From NCBI RefSeq assembly GCF_000754815.1, contig NZ_KN150747.1, positions 1,953,908 to 2,017,907 of the forward strand: a stretch of 64,000 nt of DNA, in the 5' to 3' direction. The notes below the pieces were generated by a model. The model ran no database searches. It saw only the letters and a program-made list of their open reading frames with translations, and was not told the DNA's origin. Numbering within the stretch: position 1 is the stretch's first letter; each line of letters starts with the position of its first letter. Position numbers and translations under genes: made by a program. The DNA is from Yersinia ruckeri ATCC 29473. GTDB lineage: Bacteria; Pseudomonadota; Gammaproteobacteria; Enterobacterales; Enterobacteriaceae. This document shows positions 19,249 to 29,610 of this stretch, piece by piece.

Positions 19249-19567
19249 TTTTATTTTTCGGTTAGTTAGGTTAGTCACAGTAGTTATCCGGCGAGTCGCC
19301 TCCTTTGTTGGGTATGGCAAATAAATGCGGGAAAAGAGAAGCGTGGCACTATTGTCACGCTTGTCAACAAGCAGGAGTATTTTCTTAGATTAATTATATT
19401 ATTTAATTAGTGGTAATTCGATTTTATAATATTTCAAATAATCAATCCTAATATCAAAAATATTTTCTTCAAAATCGTAAAAATATAAGATGGCATCAAT
19501 TTTTGTTATTTTATTTGTTTTGAGATGCACGACTTGTTTGCAGCTATATTATCGTGCACCTACGGTG
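19249..19567. other. Convergent intergenic region yehS / sseA
   Basis: A stem-loop AAGCGTG / CACGCTT lies at about 19339-19362, without a T-run. The rest (19380-19550) is very AT-rich. No gene was recognised. Confidence 0.4.
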
Positions 19568-20419
19568 TTATTTAACCAAGGTTGCAATCGGTAAACTATC
19601 AGAGGCTCCCCATTCCGCCCAAGAGCCATCGTACAGCGCCACCGAGCGGGCTTTCACCGCATGTAAACCTAAAGCCAGCACGGCGGCTGTCACGCCGGAG
19701 CCACAGCTGACAATAATCGGTTTATTCAGGTCAACGCCTTTTGATTGGAATATTTCACGTAAAGTATCCGATGATTTAAGTTGGCCTTTATCGATCATCT
19801 GCCCCCAGGGTATATTGATGCTTCCCGGAATATGACCCAATCTCAGACCGGGGCGTGGTTCAGGTTCATGGCCGGCAAAACGTGCAGCCGGACGTGCATC
19901 CAGAATCTGAGTCTCTGGATCGTCTATTGCTTTCAGTATTTCAGCGACATTTTTAACTGATGATCTTTTCAATGTTGCAGTAAACCATTGTGGACTGGGA
20001 TTGGCTGGCCCACTTTCCAGCGGATAAACCGCTTGTTGCCATTGTTCGAATCCTCCTTCCAAAACCCTAACGTCGCGAGCGCCGAAAGTACGAAACATCC
20101 ACCAACCGCGTGGTGCGGAAAACAGGTTGCCATCGTCATACAGTACAATTGTGTGCTGATCGTTGATCCCAAGTTTTCCGATTGCTTCGCTGAATGCTTC
20201 GGCGGTAGGTAGCATATGTGGCAAAAGGGTACTGTGGTCAGATATCGCATCAATATCCAAATAAACGGCTCTAGGGATATGCGCCAACTCAAACTCCTCG
20301 CGAATGTTTCGCAGCGGAGACTGTCCCGGAGGTTGTAGGCGGATGTCCAGAATAACCACTTGGTTATCGTTTAAATGTTCAGCCAGCCACTGCGGGCTAA
20401 CCAGAAAGGAAGGATTCAT
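19568..20419 (-). CDS. sseA: 3-mercaptopyruvate sulfurtransferase
   Basis: Transfers sulfur from 3-mercaptopyruvate to cyanide or thiol acceptors, giving pyruvate. The 283-aa protein has two rhodanese domains (about 1-130 inactive, 150-283 catalytic). The active loop CGSGVT is the mercaptopyruvate-type signature, as opposed to CRKGVT of thiosulfate sulfurtransferases. The N domain has NLFSAPRGWWMFRTFG, and LDARPAARFAGHEPEPRPGL precedes the catalytic domain. Monocistronic, divergent from osmF. Confidence 0.94.
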   Translation of the reverse strand: MNPSFLVSPQWLAEHLNDNQVVILDIRLQPPGQSPLRNIREEFELAHIPRAVYLDIDAISDHSTLLPHMLPTAEAFSEAIGKLGINDQHTIVLYDDGNLFSAPRGWWMFRTFGARDVRVLEGGFEQWQQAVYPLESGPANPSPQWFTATLKRSSVKNVAEILKAIDDPETQILDARPAARFAGHEPEPRPGLRLGHIPGSINIPWGQMIDKGQLKSSDTLREIFQSKGVDLNKPIIVSCGSGVTAAVLALGLHAVKARSVALYDGSWAEWGASDSLPIATLVK

Positions 20420-20949
20420 AGTGAGTTATCTGTCCATAGGTTAAAGAAAACAGTGACTGAACACTATATATCGAAATTTGCTCAATGGGATTTTCTCTGG
20501 GTGTTATCTTTTTCTATTGCGCGCTGGCTCTGAGTTTTGTTCGATAGATAAACAATATTTTTTCGCGATATGTTTATATTTTAGCCATTAAACTTTTGCC
20601 GAACCACGCTGTGAGTGGCGTGAACTAAGGGCGATGCCAAGCAGTTGATCTCGCTTGAGATCACTGCGCTGCAGGAATGTTGGCTAAAAGACTATACTGA
20701 ATAAAGGTATTTTTTCGTCATATATTCATCCCCCCACTTAGTCTGGTTAGTCAGACTAAGTGGCGACAAACCAGCAAAATTAATGGTTATTTATATTGAG
20801 GCGAATGGCGGTTGATTAGGGGGGGTAGTGTGGACTGGTTACTGGATTAAGATAAATAAAGTCAATATAGTTATTGATTTGTTAATAGTTATTGGGCCAT
20901 AAATAACCCTGTAACTGATTAAATTCATTCGCTGACAAGAGGTAAATCG
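20420..20949. other. Divergent intergenic region sseA / osmF
   Basis: This 530-base stretch holds promoters for both genes and one conspicuous perfect inverted repeat at 20734-20763. No ORF of interest or RNA gene was recognised. Confidence 0.4.
20734..20763. repeat. Perfect 12-bp inverted repeat upstream of osmF
   Basis: CCACTTAGTCTG and CAGACTAAGTGG are separated by 6 bases. There is no following T-run. It could be a protein-binding palindrome or an RNA hairpin in a long osmF leader. Confidence 0.7.
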
Positions 20950-21882
20950 ATGGCGCTACATCTTACCCGCGGCCCCATTTTTGCACTGGCCACCATCATG
21001 TTAAGTCTGGGTTCCGGTTTGGCTCATGCCGCTGATAGTGTGCGTGTCGGTTCGAAAATTGATACTGAAGGTTCGCTGTTGGGCAATATCATTGTGCAGG
21101 TTTTGGAAGCCAATAATATTAAAACGACCAATAAATCGCAGTTAGGGACGACTAAAGTCGTGCGAGCAGCGATGACTGCTGGTGAGATTGATATTTATCC
21201 AGAATATACCGGTAACGGGGCTTTTTTCTTCTCGGATGAGAAAGATCCGGCTTGGAAGAATGCTCAGGCTGGCTATAACAAAGTCAAAGCACTCGATTAT
21301 GAAAAAAACAGGTTGGTATGGCTTGAAGCTGCGCCAGCCAATAACTCTTGGACTATTGCCATTCGTCAGGATTTAGCCAGCCAGAATAACCTCAAGACAC
21401 TAGATGACTTAGGCCAATGGGTGCGTAGTGGGGGGAAATTCAAACTGGCGGCTTCTGCCGAGTTTATTGAGCGACCTGATGCCTTACCCGCTTTTGAGCA
21501 GGCCTACGGATTTAAGTTGAGCCAGGATCAACTGCTATCGTTGGCCGGGGGGGATACTGCAGTGACGATTAAAGCTGCAGCAGAGCAGACCTCGGGTGTT
21601 AATGCTGCCATGGCCTATGGTACGGATGGCCCGGTAGCGGCTCTGGGATTACAGACGTTAGCGGATCCAAAAGGGGTTCAACCTATCTATGCGCCAGCAC
21701 CCATTATTCGCGAAGTCACGTTGAAGCAACATCCGACGATACCGGCCATACTCAATCCGGTTTTCGCTACACTTGACGGACCTACCTTACAGAAATTGAA
21801 TGCGCGCATTGCCGTTGAAGGACAGGATGCGAAGAAAGTTGCGGCGAATTATCTAAAAGAAAAAGGGTTCATCAAAGGGTAA
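20950..21882 (+). CDS. osmF: Osmoprotectant-type periplasmic binding protein OsmF
   Basis: Binding protein of the YehZYXW importer, 310 aa. Signal peptide residues 1-27 (ending LAHAA), then VRVGSKIDTEGSLLGNIIVQVLE typical of the OpuAC/ProX-like family. ELDIYPEYTGNG-type motif is present (GEIDIYPEYTGNGAFFF). It matches E. coli YehZ/OsmF throughout, including GGDTAVTIKAAAEQTSGVNAA. The ligand is probably a glycine-betaine-like compound of low affinity. First gene of osmF-yehY-yehX-yehW; the operon is RpoS- and osmolarity-controlled in E. coli. Confidence 0.95.
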   Translation: MALHLTRGPIFALATIMLSLGSGLAHAADSVRVGSKIDTEGSLLGNIIVQVLEANNIKTTNKSQLGTTKVVRAAMTAGEIDIYPEYTGNGAFFFSDEKDPAWKNAQAGYNKVKALDYEKNRLVWLEAAPANNSWTIAIRQDLASQNNLKTLDDLGQWVRSGGKFKLAASAEFIERPDALPAFEQAYGFKLSQDQLLSLAGGDTAVTIKAAAEQTSGVNAAMAYGTDGPVAALGLQTLADPKGVQPIYAPAPIIREVTLKQHPTIPAILNPVFATLDGPTLQKLNARIAVEGQDAKKVAANYLKEKGFIKG

Positions 21883-21947
21883 TTCGTTTTGTGTAATACG
21901 GGCCGGTAAAGGATTCGGTATTTGCCTGTCATGGAGACCTTTTGTTT

Positions 21948-23102
21948 ATGGTAGTAAAAAACCGCGTGTTGCTAACGTTGGTCATGTTGTTGATTTTGGC
22001 TGGCGGCGGACTCTCGTTTCTCAGCCATGCGCCGAACCGGTTGATTTCAGGGCAGGGTATAGCCTTGTTCTCTTTGCTGCATGGGGCAGTCTGGCTTTTA
22101 CTGTTGCCAGTGATCCTTTTAGTCTTGCTTTCTTTTTTGCCGCCTAATCGCGTGAACTGTGGTTTGGTCGTGCTGTCCGCCGAGTTACTGTTATTTGGCT
22201 TAACCTGGCTGGCGGGATTCTCGGCGTTTCAACTTTCTGGGCCGGAAGACAGTCTGGTGCGGACTTCATTAGGTAGTGCTTTTTGGCTGATGGGGGGGCT
22301 GAGTTTCTTGATTGCCGCAGACAGCTTATCCCGCGCTATTGTCAGCCCAGTCTGGCGTATGTTGGCAAGCTTGCAAGTATTGTTGCCAATTATCGTGTTG
22401 TTGGTCGGTGGTCAACTGGATCAGCTCTCTCTGATGAAAGAATATGCTAATCGGCAGGATATTTTCGACGATGCCTTATGGCAGCATCTGGGGATTTTGC
22501 TGGCGACGATAATTCCTACCGTGCTGCTGGGAATTCCTCTTGGCTTACTGTGTTTTCGTTCCTATCGTTTACGTACCGCAATTTTTTCCTTTTTGAATAT
22601 TATTCAAACGGTACCTTCTATCGCGCTGTTTGGTTTACTTATCGCGCCATTAGCCGGATTGGCCGCCGCGTGGCCGTGGCTGAGCACTCTGGGCATCAGT
22701 GGTATAGGTCTGGCTCCGGCGATTATTGCATTGGTTCTCTACGCCTTATTACCGCTGGTTCGTAGCGTCGTTGCTGGGCTAGAAAGCGTGCCCGATAGCG
22801 TGATGGAGTCAGCTCGAGGTATGGGGATGACACGCAGTCAACTTTTTTTTCGCGTGCAGATTCCGCTAGCTTTGCCACTGATCCTCTCGGGTATTCGTAT
22901 TATTGCGGTGCAAACCGTTGGCCTGGCAGTCGTTGCTGCTTTAATTGGTGCTGGTGGGCTGGGGGCGATAGTGTTTCAGGGGTTACTCAGTAGCGCATTG
23001 GACCTGGTGCTGTTGGGGGTTATTCCCGTCATAGTGATGGCCATCGTTGTTGATTCACTGTTTAAATTTATAGTTACTTTTTTGGACGTGGCACGCCGAT
23101 GA
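21948..23102 (+). CDS. yehY: Osmoprotectant ABC permease YehY
   Basis: Larger permease of the OsmF system, 384 aa. An N-terminal block of about 165 residues carries four extra hydrophobic segments before the standard BPD-transp-1 domain. That domain shows SIALFGLLIAPLAGL, the EAA loop ESARGMGMTRSQLFFRVQIPLALP and ALIGAGGLG. ATG at 21948 was chosen; a TTG 6 bases upstream, closer to the GGAG, is an alternative. It overlaps yehX by ATGA, so translation is coupled. Confidence 0.92.
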   Translation: MVVKNRVLLTLVMLLILAGGGLSFLSHAPNRLISGQGIALFSLLHGAVWLLLLPVILLVLLSFLPPNRVNCGLVVLSAELLLFGLTWLAGFSAFQLSGPEDSLVRTSLGSAFWLMGGLSFLIAADSLSRAIVSPVWRMLASLQVLLPIIVLLVGGQLDQLSLMKEYANRQDIFDDALWQHLGILLATIIPTVLLGIPLGLLCFRSYRLRTAIFSFLNIIQTVPSIALFGLLIAPLAGLAAAWPWLSTLGISGIGLAPAIIALVLYALLPLVRSVVAGLESVPDSVMESARGMGMTRSQLFFRVQIPLALPLILSGIRIIAVQTVGLAVVAALIGAGGLGAIVFQGLLSSALDLVLLGVIPVIVMAIVVDSLFKFIVTFLDVARR

Positions 23103-24037
23103 TTCAGTTTTATCATGTTAGTAAATACTTCGCCGGTAAAGTGGCGGTGGATAATCTTTCTCTGCATATTGCCAAGGGGGAATTCACAGTACTGATTGGA
23201 ACCTCAGGATCGGGTAAGTCCACTACGCTGAAAATGATTAACCGGCTGATTGAACATGATGAAGGGCAAATTCATTTCGCCGGTGAAGAAATCCAAAAGT
23301 TTAAAGCGGAGGATTTGCGACGGTGCATGGGTTACGCCATTCAGTCTATCGGCCTATTCCCACACTGGACGGTTGAACAGAACATTGCCACCGTACCGCA
23401 GTTGCTGAAATGGCCACGAGCTAAAATACAGCAACGGGTTAGCGAATTATTGACGTTGCTACACTTGGATCCAGAACAGTTTCTCCACCGTTATCCCCAT
23501 CAACTTTCTGGTGGTCAGCAGCAGCGGGTTGGTGTGGCAAGAGCGCTGGCGGCCGATCCGGAAGTGTTGTTGATGGATGAGCCTTTTGGTGCTCTGGATC
23601 CGGTTACCCGCTCGGCATTGCAATTCGAAATCGCCCGAATCCATCAACTGTCTGGTCGTACTATTGTGTTAGTAACACATGATATTGATGAAGCTTTGAA
23701 TCTAGCCGATCGCATCGTGCTGCTTGATCAGGGCAAAGTTATTCAGCAAGGTACGCCTTTTGAACTGTTAACCCAACCGGCTAATGACTTTGTACGAGAT
23801 TTCTTTGGCCGTAGCGATGTAGGCATCAAGTTATTGGCGCTCGGGTGGGCCGAGCAGCGGATGCGTCGAGGGGAAACTGTTGCGGGGGAACCTATTCTGG
23901 CTTCAACCAGTCTACGGGAAGCATTATCGCTGTTTGTTTCGCGCAAGGCCGACAAGCTACAGGTGATCGACGATTTGGCTAAACCTCTTGGTGTACTCTA
24001 TTTTTCCGATCTGATTGTCGAGGATGGAAAACCATGA
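23099..24037 (+). CDS. yehX: Osmoprotectant ABC ATPase YehX
   Basis: ATPase of the OsmF importer, 312 aa. Walker [10 protein letters not shown], signature [15 protein letters not shown] and Walker [14 protein letters not shown] are followed by VTHDIDEAL. After residue 240 there is a C-terminal extension of about 70 residues ([15 protein letters not shown] to the end) that resembles a degenerate CBS-like regulatory region as in E. coli YehX. Overlaps both neighbours by 4 bases (ATGA), showing tight coupling in the operon. Confidence 0.94.
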   Translation: MIQFYHVSKYFAGKVAVDNLSLHIAKGEFTVLIGTSGSGKSTTLKMINRLIEHDEGQIHFAGEEIQKFKAEDLRRCMGYAIQSIGLFPHWTVEQNIATVPQLLKWPRAKIQQRVSELLTLLHLDPEQFLHRYPHQLSGGQQQRVGVARALAADPEVLLMDEPFGALDPVTRSALQFEIARIHQLSGRTIVLVTHDIDEALNLADRIVLLDQGKVIQQGTPFELLTQPANDFVRDFFGRSDVGIKLLALGWAEQRMRRGETVAGEPILASTSLREALSLFVSRKADKLQVIDDLAKPLGVLYFSDLIVEDGKP

Positions 24038-24816
24038 AAAGGTTTAGCGAGGGTTGCATCTGGCGTCGGTTAACCGATCCGCTGAGCTGGGTGATATTGC
24101 TGTTAGTGGGGTTGGTGTTTGGTATGACATCGTTACACGGCCTGTTCGCCGTATGGTTTCCCGATCTCGATCGACCCGTGTATTTACAGGACAGTTTCTG
24201 GTCTTTAGTTGAGGCTCATGTACTACTCGTTCTGGTCTCCAGCGTTATTGCCATTATTTGCGGTGTGGCCACTGGGATTGCAGTCACTCGCCCAGCTGGC
24301 CGGGAATTTCGCTCGGTCGTCGAAACCGTTGTGGCTATCGGACAAACTTTTCCCCCTGTCGCGGTATTGGCTATCGCGGTGCCAGTTATGGGGTTTAGTG
24401 AAAAACCCGCGATTATCGCGTTGGTGTTGTACGGTTTATTGCCGATTTTGCAAGGGACGCTAACGGGGATCGAGTCTGTTTCGCAGTCAATTCGCGAAGT
24501 GGCACAGGGCGTTGGAATGAGCGCCAGGCAAATCCTCTGGCGTGTCGAGTTGCCACTGGCTGCACCGGTGATGGTGGCAGGAATTCGCACATCGGTAATT
24601 ATTAATATTGGCACCGCAGCCATTGCCTCTACCGTTGGCACCAAAACGCTGGGCTCACCCATTATTATTGGACTCAGCGGTTTTAATACTGCCTATGTGA
24701 TTCAGGGGGCGCTGGTGGTAGCGTTGTTGGCGATTATTACGGATATGTTGTTTGAGCGCTGGACGCGGCGACTTTCAGCCTGGCGTGACATACAGCAAGT
24801 TTCTACATCAGAATAA
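24034..24816 (+). CDS. yehW: Osmoprotectant ABC permease YehW
   Basis: Smaller permease of the OsmF importer, 260 aa, with about six membrane helices. The EAA loop is [20 protein letters not shown] (about residues 150-169), followed by [13 protein letters not shown]. It begins within the ATGA overlap with yehX and closes the operon. E. coli YehW is 243 aa; the extra residues are N-terminal, and the ATG is fixed by the overlap. Confidence 0.93.
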   Translation: MKRFSEGCIWRRLTDPLSWVILLLVGLVFGMTSLHGLFAVWFPDLDRPVYLQDSFWSLVEAHVLLVLVSSVIAIICGVATGIAVTRPAGREFRSVVETVVAIGQTFPPVAVLAIAVPVMGFSEKPAIIALVLYGLLPILQGTLTGIESVSQSIREVAQGVGMSARQILWRVELPLAAPVMVAGIRTSVIINIGTAAIASTVGTKTLGSPIIIGLSGFNTAYVIQGALVVALLAIITDMLFERWTRRLSAWRDIQQVSTSE

Positions 24817-25753
24817 TCATTATTATCTTTCACTATTCTTTCAGTGATATTAGAAAGCTCGGATCCCATGTGCGTCAACCAGATAGCTATATTTTATACT
24901 GAAATTCAATGTGCCTGGGTTAACAGGTGATGGCCGTTATTATGGTTTCAATGACAGAGATGGCATCGAATGTTACATCAATAGCTAAAAATCACATAGT
25001 GATTGCCGCTAATAGGATTGAAAAATAAGTGAGTTCAGTTCGTACTGATTAAAAAGTTTATTTTTTCACAGGCGCGATGCTCAAATAACAGAAAACAAAT
25101 TCCGTGTTAGGGATGGAGTCATTGATTAATATAGTGATGTTTGTTTATTGTGTGGATGATCAATAACTTTTATTTTCTATAATGACTAAATTTGATTTAT
25201 ATCAATAGTTGGATGGTATGCTCTTATATATGTTCTTCCATACAGTTAAGTCACATATTGTTACATGGATGATACCAATAAACCCAAGAGATTAAATAGC
25301 CTCAATAATATCTATTTACCTATATAATTATTACGTCACTAAGTGGTTTGTTATATTTAATATTATATTAAAATTGGTGTTTTATTCTGATGCCCTGTGC
25401 TGTAATTGCTGTTAATAGTGTTTTATCATTAAACTTATCGTCACACCATTGTCCCATGGGGGTTGTCATTAATTGTTTTTTATCGAAAATATCATTTTAA
25501 CCTTTTATATCAATGGCTTTAATTTCAATCTTGTTATTATCATAATAACGAGTTGTTATTCTTCTCCTTACTTGGTATTGCGTGGATAACTTTCCTTCTA
25601 CAAGTTATTGCTATGGCTTTTTTTTGATCAAGATTAAACTTTTTTAGATTATTTATTTTCTTTCTTTATAAATTTCATCGACTATCTTTAAATATGCATT
25701 TGGTTATTACTCATTATTTTAGCCCGACTAGTCGGGGTTTGTAAGGATGACCT
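24817..25753. other. Long AT-rich intergenic region upstream of adiC
   Basis: This 937-base stretch lacks any convincing gene. It is markedly AT-rich between about 25100 and 25700. A 32-codon ORF at 24930-25028 follows AGGTG but looks like chance. The final 35 bases carry a 14-bp palindrome right before the adiC ribosome-binding site. It probably holds distant regulatory sites (H-NS-type silencing is a fair guess) or a decayed gene. Confidence 0.45.
25723..25736. promoter_or_regulatory. 14-bp perfect palindrome just before the adiC Shine-Dalgarno
   Basis: CCCGACTAGTCGGG is followed by GTTTG and then AAGGA before the adiC ATG at 25754. It could form a hairpin in the adiC leader or bind a regulator. 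Confidence 0.55.
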
Positions 25754-27088
25754 ATGTCTACAGATGATCAAAAGGTGGGCCTAATCCCTGTTACCTTAAT
25801 GGTTGCAGGCAATATAATGGGCTCTGGTGTTTTTCTGTTGCCTGCGAATCTGGCATCAACGGGTGGTATCGCTATTTTTGGTTGGTTGGTCACTATTATT
25901 GGTGCACTGGCACTTTCAATTGTTTATGCAAAAATGTCATCAATTGATGATAGCCCAGGGGGGTCTTATGCTTATGCACGTCGCGCATTCGGACCTTTTT
26001 TAGGTTATCAGACTAACGTTCTTTACTGGTTGGCTTGCTGGATTGGGAATATTGCGATGGTGGTAATTGGGGTCGGTTACCTCAGTTATTTCTTCCCTAT
26101 CTTAAAAGAACCAATGGTATTAACCATCACTTGCATTATCGTTCTGTGGATATTCGTTGGGTTGAATATTATTGGCCCAAAAATGATAACACGGGTGCAA
26201 GCGGTTGCTACCTCACTGGCCTTAATCCCAATTGTCGGGGTCGCGCTGTTTGGCTGGTTTTGGTTCAAAGGCGAAACCTACATGGAAGCTTGGAATGTTA
26301 GCGGAATGGGGACTTTTGGCGCGATTCAAAGCACCCTAAACGTGACATTATGGTCATTTATCGGGGTTGAAACCGCCTCGGTTGCGGCTGGGGTAGTTAA
26401 AAATCCAAAACGTAACGTGCCTATTGCAACTGTCGGTGGCGTATTGATTGCTGCGGTATGTTATGTCCTATCCAGTACTGCCATTATGGGGATGATTCCA
26501 AACGCAGCGCTGAAAGTTTCAGCTTCACCTTTTGGCGATGCGGCGCGTATGGCATTAGGTGATACCGCAGGGGCAGTGGTTTCTCTGTGTGCGGCTGCTG
26601 GATGTTTAGGTTCACTCGGGGGCTGGACGCTGGTTGCAGGTCAAACGGCTAAAGCGGCGGCGGATGACGGTTTGTTCCCACCGATTTTCGGTAAGGTCAA
26701 TAAAGCCGGTACGCCGGTCGCCGGGCTTCTGATTTTGGGGGTACTGATGACCCTATTCCAGATCAGCAGTATTTCTCCTAATGCAACTAAAGAATTCGGT
26801 CTGGTTTCTTCCGTCTCGGTCATATTCACTTTGGTACCTTATATTTACACCTGCGCTGCGTTACTGCTGTTGGGGCATGGTCATTTAGGTAAACAGATCA
26901 ATACCTACATTGCGATTACGATGGTGGCGTTTGTTTATTGTATCTGGGCCGTGGTGGGCTCTGGTGCTGAAGAAGTCATGTGGTCGTTCGTGGTGCTGAT
27001 GGTGATCACCGCGCTCTATACCTTCAATTATAACCGTATACACAAAAACCCATTCCCGTTGGATGCTCCGCTCGATAAAAGCAATTAA
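25754..27088 (+). CDS. adiC: Arginine:agmatine antiporter AdiC
   Basis: Inner-membrane APC-family exchanger that imports arginine and exports agmatine, removing protons in acid. The 444-aa protein has 12 predicted helices and the TM1 substrate loop [18 protein letters not shown]. It follows E. coli AdiC closely ([25 protein letters not shown]-type segment in TM3, [20 protein letters not shown] in TM6), not the lysine exchanger CadB or PotE. It precedes adiA by 77 bases with a hairpin between, so the pair is likely an operon. No AdiY-type regulator gene is present. Confidence 0.95.
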   Translation: MSTDDQKVGLIPVTLMVAGNIMGSGVFLLPANLASTGGIAIFGWLVTIIGALALSIVYAKMSSIDDSPGGSYAYARRAFGPFLGYQTNVLYWLACWIGNIAMVVIGVGYLSYFFPILKEPMVLTITCIIVLWIFVGLNIIGPKMITRVQAVATSLALIPIVGVALFGWFWFKGETYMEAWNVSGMGTFGAIQSTLNVTLWSFIGVETASVAAGVVKNPKRNVPIATVGGVLIAAVCYVLSSTAIMGMIPNAALKVSASPFGDAARMALGDTAGAVVSLCAAAGCLGSLGGWTLVAGQTAKAAADDGLFPPIFGKVNKAGTPVAGLLILGVLMTLFQISSISPNATKEFGLVSSVSVIFTLVPYIYTCAALLLLGHGHLGKQINTYIAITMVAFVYCIWAVVGSGAEEVMWSFVVLMVITALYTFNYNRIHKNPFPLDAPLDKSN

Positions 27089-27096
27089 TTCATTTA

Positions 27097-27125
27097 TCTC
27101 CCCCCGCAGCCAAAGCGCGGGGAGA
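27097..27125 (+). repeat. Stem-loop between adiC and adiA
   Basis: TCTCCCC (27097-27103) pairs with GGGGAGA (27119-27125), and TTCATT/AATGAA sequences extend it outside. There is no T-run, so it is more likely an mRNA processing or stability element than a full terminator. Confidence 0.55.
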
Positions 27126-27165
27126 ATGAATCAGATGTTTTAGTCTATTAACAAGGACAGCTACG

Positions 27166-29475
27166 ATGATTGATTTAAGTAGTCACAAAAAACGCAACGT
27201 TCTGGTGGTTGACAGTAATATTCTTGAAACCAATACCGCCAATGGACGAGCTGTGAACGAACTGATTGAAGCCCTAAGAGACATCAATTTTAATGTTATC
27301 GCTGCGGCCACTTTTGAAGACGGCACAGCCACAGTCGCTTCAGATTCATCTTTGTGTTGTATCTTCGTCGATTGGACCTCTGGAGGGAATGATGACGCCT
27401 CCCATAGTCAGGCTTTCGCACTGCTGCAAGATATTCGCCGACGCAATAAGAATGTACCGGTATTATTGATGGCGGAGCATTCGTGTATTAATAGTCTCAG
27501 CCTTGAAACCATGCGTCTGGTAAATGAATTTATTTGGATGCATGAAGATACCGCTGAGTTTATTGCAGCTCGTGCTCATGCGTTAATCACTAAATATTAC
27601 GAACAGCTATTGCCACCGTTCACTAAAGCTTTATTCCAGTATACGGAAAATAATCCTGAATATTCCTGGGCTGCTCCGGGCCATCAGGGCGGTGTTGCGT
27701 TCAGCAAAACTGCCGTAGGTCGTGAGTTCCTCGATTTCTTTGGTGAAAATCTATTCCGTACCGACACCGGTATTGAACGTGAATCCTTGGGTTCTCTGCT
27801 CGATCACAGCGGGCCGATCAAAGATTCAGAAGCTTATGCCGCCCGAGTTTTTGGTGCGCACATGAGTTATTCGATGCTGAATGGTACTTCCGGTTCTAAC
27901 CGTGCCGTGATGGCGGCAGTGATCGGAGACAAAGAAATCGCTCTGTGCGATCGTAACTGTCACAAATCTATTGAACAGGGTTTAGTGATGACCGGAGCCT
28001 TGCCGGTATTCTTTATGCCAACTCGCAACCGCTACGGTATTATCGGGCCGATTCCAAGATCTCAGCTCAAGCCGGAAGTCATCCAGCAAAAAATTGAACA
28101 GAATCCGTTAAGATCGCAGGGTAACAGTACCAAACCCGTTTATGCGGTATTGACCAACTGTACTTACGACGGTATGTGCTATAACGCGAAACAGGCGCAG
28201 GATTTGCTGGCAAAAAGTGTGGATCAGATTCACTTTGATGAAGCTTGGTACGCGTATGCCCGCTTTAATCCGCTGTATAAAGATCGCTATGCCATGCGTG
28301 GAAACCCTGCGGATCATGATCCTGACGGCCCGACGGTATTTGCTACCCAATCAACGCATAAATTGTTGGCAGCATTGTCCCAGGCTTCCTATATCCACGT
28401 CCGTAACGGTAAGAAACCAATAGAGCATTCCCGCTTTAACGAATCTTATATGCTGCAATCCACGACATCGCCACTGTATGCGATTATTGCCGCCAACGAA
28501 GTGGGTGCCGCGATGATGGATGGTGAGCAAGGAGAGGCATTGACTCAGGAAGTGATCAACGAGGCGGTTGATTTCCGTCTGGCACTGGCGCGTGCTCATG
28601 ATACTTTCGCTGAGCAGGGTGACTGGTTTTTCAAACCGTGGAATGCTCCGGAGATTACCGATGCTGAAACCGGTAAAAAAGTCCCCTTTGCCCAAGCGTC
28701 GCGCGAACAGTTGACTACCGACCCATCTTGCTGGGTATTGAAGCCGGGCGACAACTGGCACGGTTTTGATCAGTTAGAAGATGACTGGTGCATGTTGGAT
28801 CCGATCAAGGCTGGCATTATGGTGCCGGGGATGGGCGACGACGGCAAAATGCTGGATACAGGGATTCCAGCGGCGGTAGTGACGGCGTTCCTTGGGCAAA
28901 AAGGAATTGTACCATCACGGACCACTGATTTTATGGTGTTGTGTCTGTTCTCCGTCGGTATCACCAAAGGGAAATGGGGGACTTTAATCAACGTATTGCT
29001 GGAGTTCAAACAGCACTATGATGACAATACGCCAATCGCGCTTTGCCTACCGGATTTGGCGAAAAATTATCCACAGCAATATGGCAAAATGGGACTGAAA
29101 GATCTGTGTGATGATATGTTTGCACACATGAAAACCAGTGAAATGGATAAACTCCAGTCTGAAGCGTTCAGCAACTTACCAAAACCTATTACTCTGCCGC
29201 GCAAAGCCTTCCAGGATCATATGGCTGGTCGTTGCGAATTACTACCAATTGAAAAACTGGCTGGTCGCATTTCGGCGGTAGGGGTTATTCCTTACCCACC
29301 GGGTATTCCTATTATCATGCCAGGAGAAAGTTTTGGTTCTCAGGATGAACCTTGGCTGCGTTACATTCGGAGCATCGTGGCGTGGGGAGATAAATTCCCT
29401 GGTTTCGAGAAAATCCTGGAAGGCGCTGAGCTGAGGGAGGGTAAATACTTTATCTGGGTTCTGAAGCAGTCATAG
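27166..29475 (+). CDS. adiA: Biodegradative arginine decarboxylase AdiA
   Basis: PLP enzyme that converts arginine to agmatine plus CO2, consuming a cytoplasmic proton. It is 769 aa (E. coli 755). An N-terminal wing domain (1-140) is followed by the fold-type I core: AAPGHQGGVAFSKT, GIERESLGSLLDHSG, NGTSGSNRAVMAA, NCHKSIEQG, HFDEAWYAYARFNP, and the PLP lysine in ATQSTHKLLAALSQ. The C-terminal domain has the conserved VIPYPPGIP. With adiC it forms the arginine-dependent acid-resistance system. A terminator follows. Confidence 0.95.
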   Translation: MIDLSSHKKRNVLVVDSNILETNTANGRAVNELIEALRDINFNVIAAATFEDGTATVASDSSLCCIFVDWTSGGNDDASHSQAFALLQDIRRRNKNVPVLLMAEHSCINSLSLETMRLVNEFIWMHEDTAEFIAARAHALITKYYEQLLPPFTKALFQYTENNPEYSWAAPGHQGGVAFSKTAVGREFLDFFGENLFRTDTGIERESLGSLLDHSGPIKDSEAYAARVFGAHMSYSMLNGTSGSNRAVMAAVIGDKEIALCDRNCHKSIEQGLVMTGALPVFFMPTRNRYGIIGPIPRSQLKPEVIQQKIEQNPLRSQGNSTKPVYAVLTNCTYDGMCYNAKQAQDLLAKSVDQIHFDEAWYAYARFNPLYKDRYAMRGNPADHDPDGPTVFATQSTHKLLAALSQASYIHVRNGKKPIEHSRFNESYMLQSTTSPLYAIIAANEVGAAMMDGEQGEALTQEVINEAVDFRLALARAHDTFAEQGDWFFKPWNAPEITDAETGKKVPFAQASREQLTTDPSCWVLKPGDNWHGFDQLEDDWCMLDPIKAGIMVPGMGDDGKMLDTGIPAAVVTAFLGQKGIVPSRTTDFMVLCLFSVGITKGKWGTLINVLLEFKQHYDDNTPIALCLPDLAKNYPQQYGKMGLKDLCDDMFAHMKTSEMDKLQSEAFSNLPKPITLPRKAFQDHMAGRCELLPIEKLAGRISAVGVIPYPPGIPIIMPGESFGSQDEPWLRYIRSIVAWGDKFPGFEKILEGAELREGKYFIWVLKQS

Positions 29476-29506
29476 AAACGCAGGAGCATGGTGAGCTGCG
29501 AAAATA

Positions 29507-29546
29507 AAAGGGTTAAGGACGTTTTGCGCGTTCTTGGCCCTTTTTT
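29507..29546 (+). terminator. Intrinsic terminator after adiA
   Basis: The arms AGGGTTAAGGACG and CGTTCTTGGCCCT pair through 13 positions, some G-U or weaker, then six Ts follow. The A-run on the left could also serve the minus-strand gene at 29611. Confidence 0.85.
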
Positions 29547-29610
29547 ACGCCTACCACGGTACTTAAACGGCATAGGGTTGTGACCGCGTTCTCAGCAATG
29601 ATGCGGGAGA

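Noticed and set aside
24216-24662. 148-codon minus-strand frame within yehW
   Set aside because: Antisense shadow of an intact permease gene with coupled start and conserved EAA loop.
24930-25028. 32-codon frame in the region before adiC
   Set aside because: Short, no family match and isolated in an AT-rich stretch; most likely chance.
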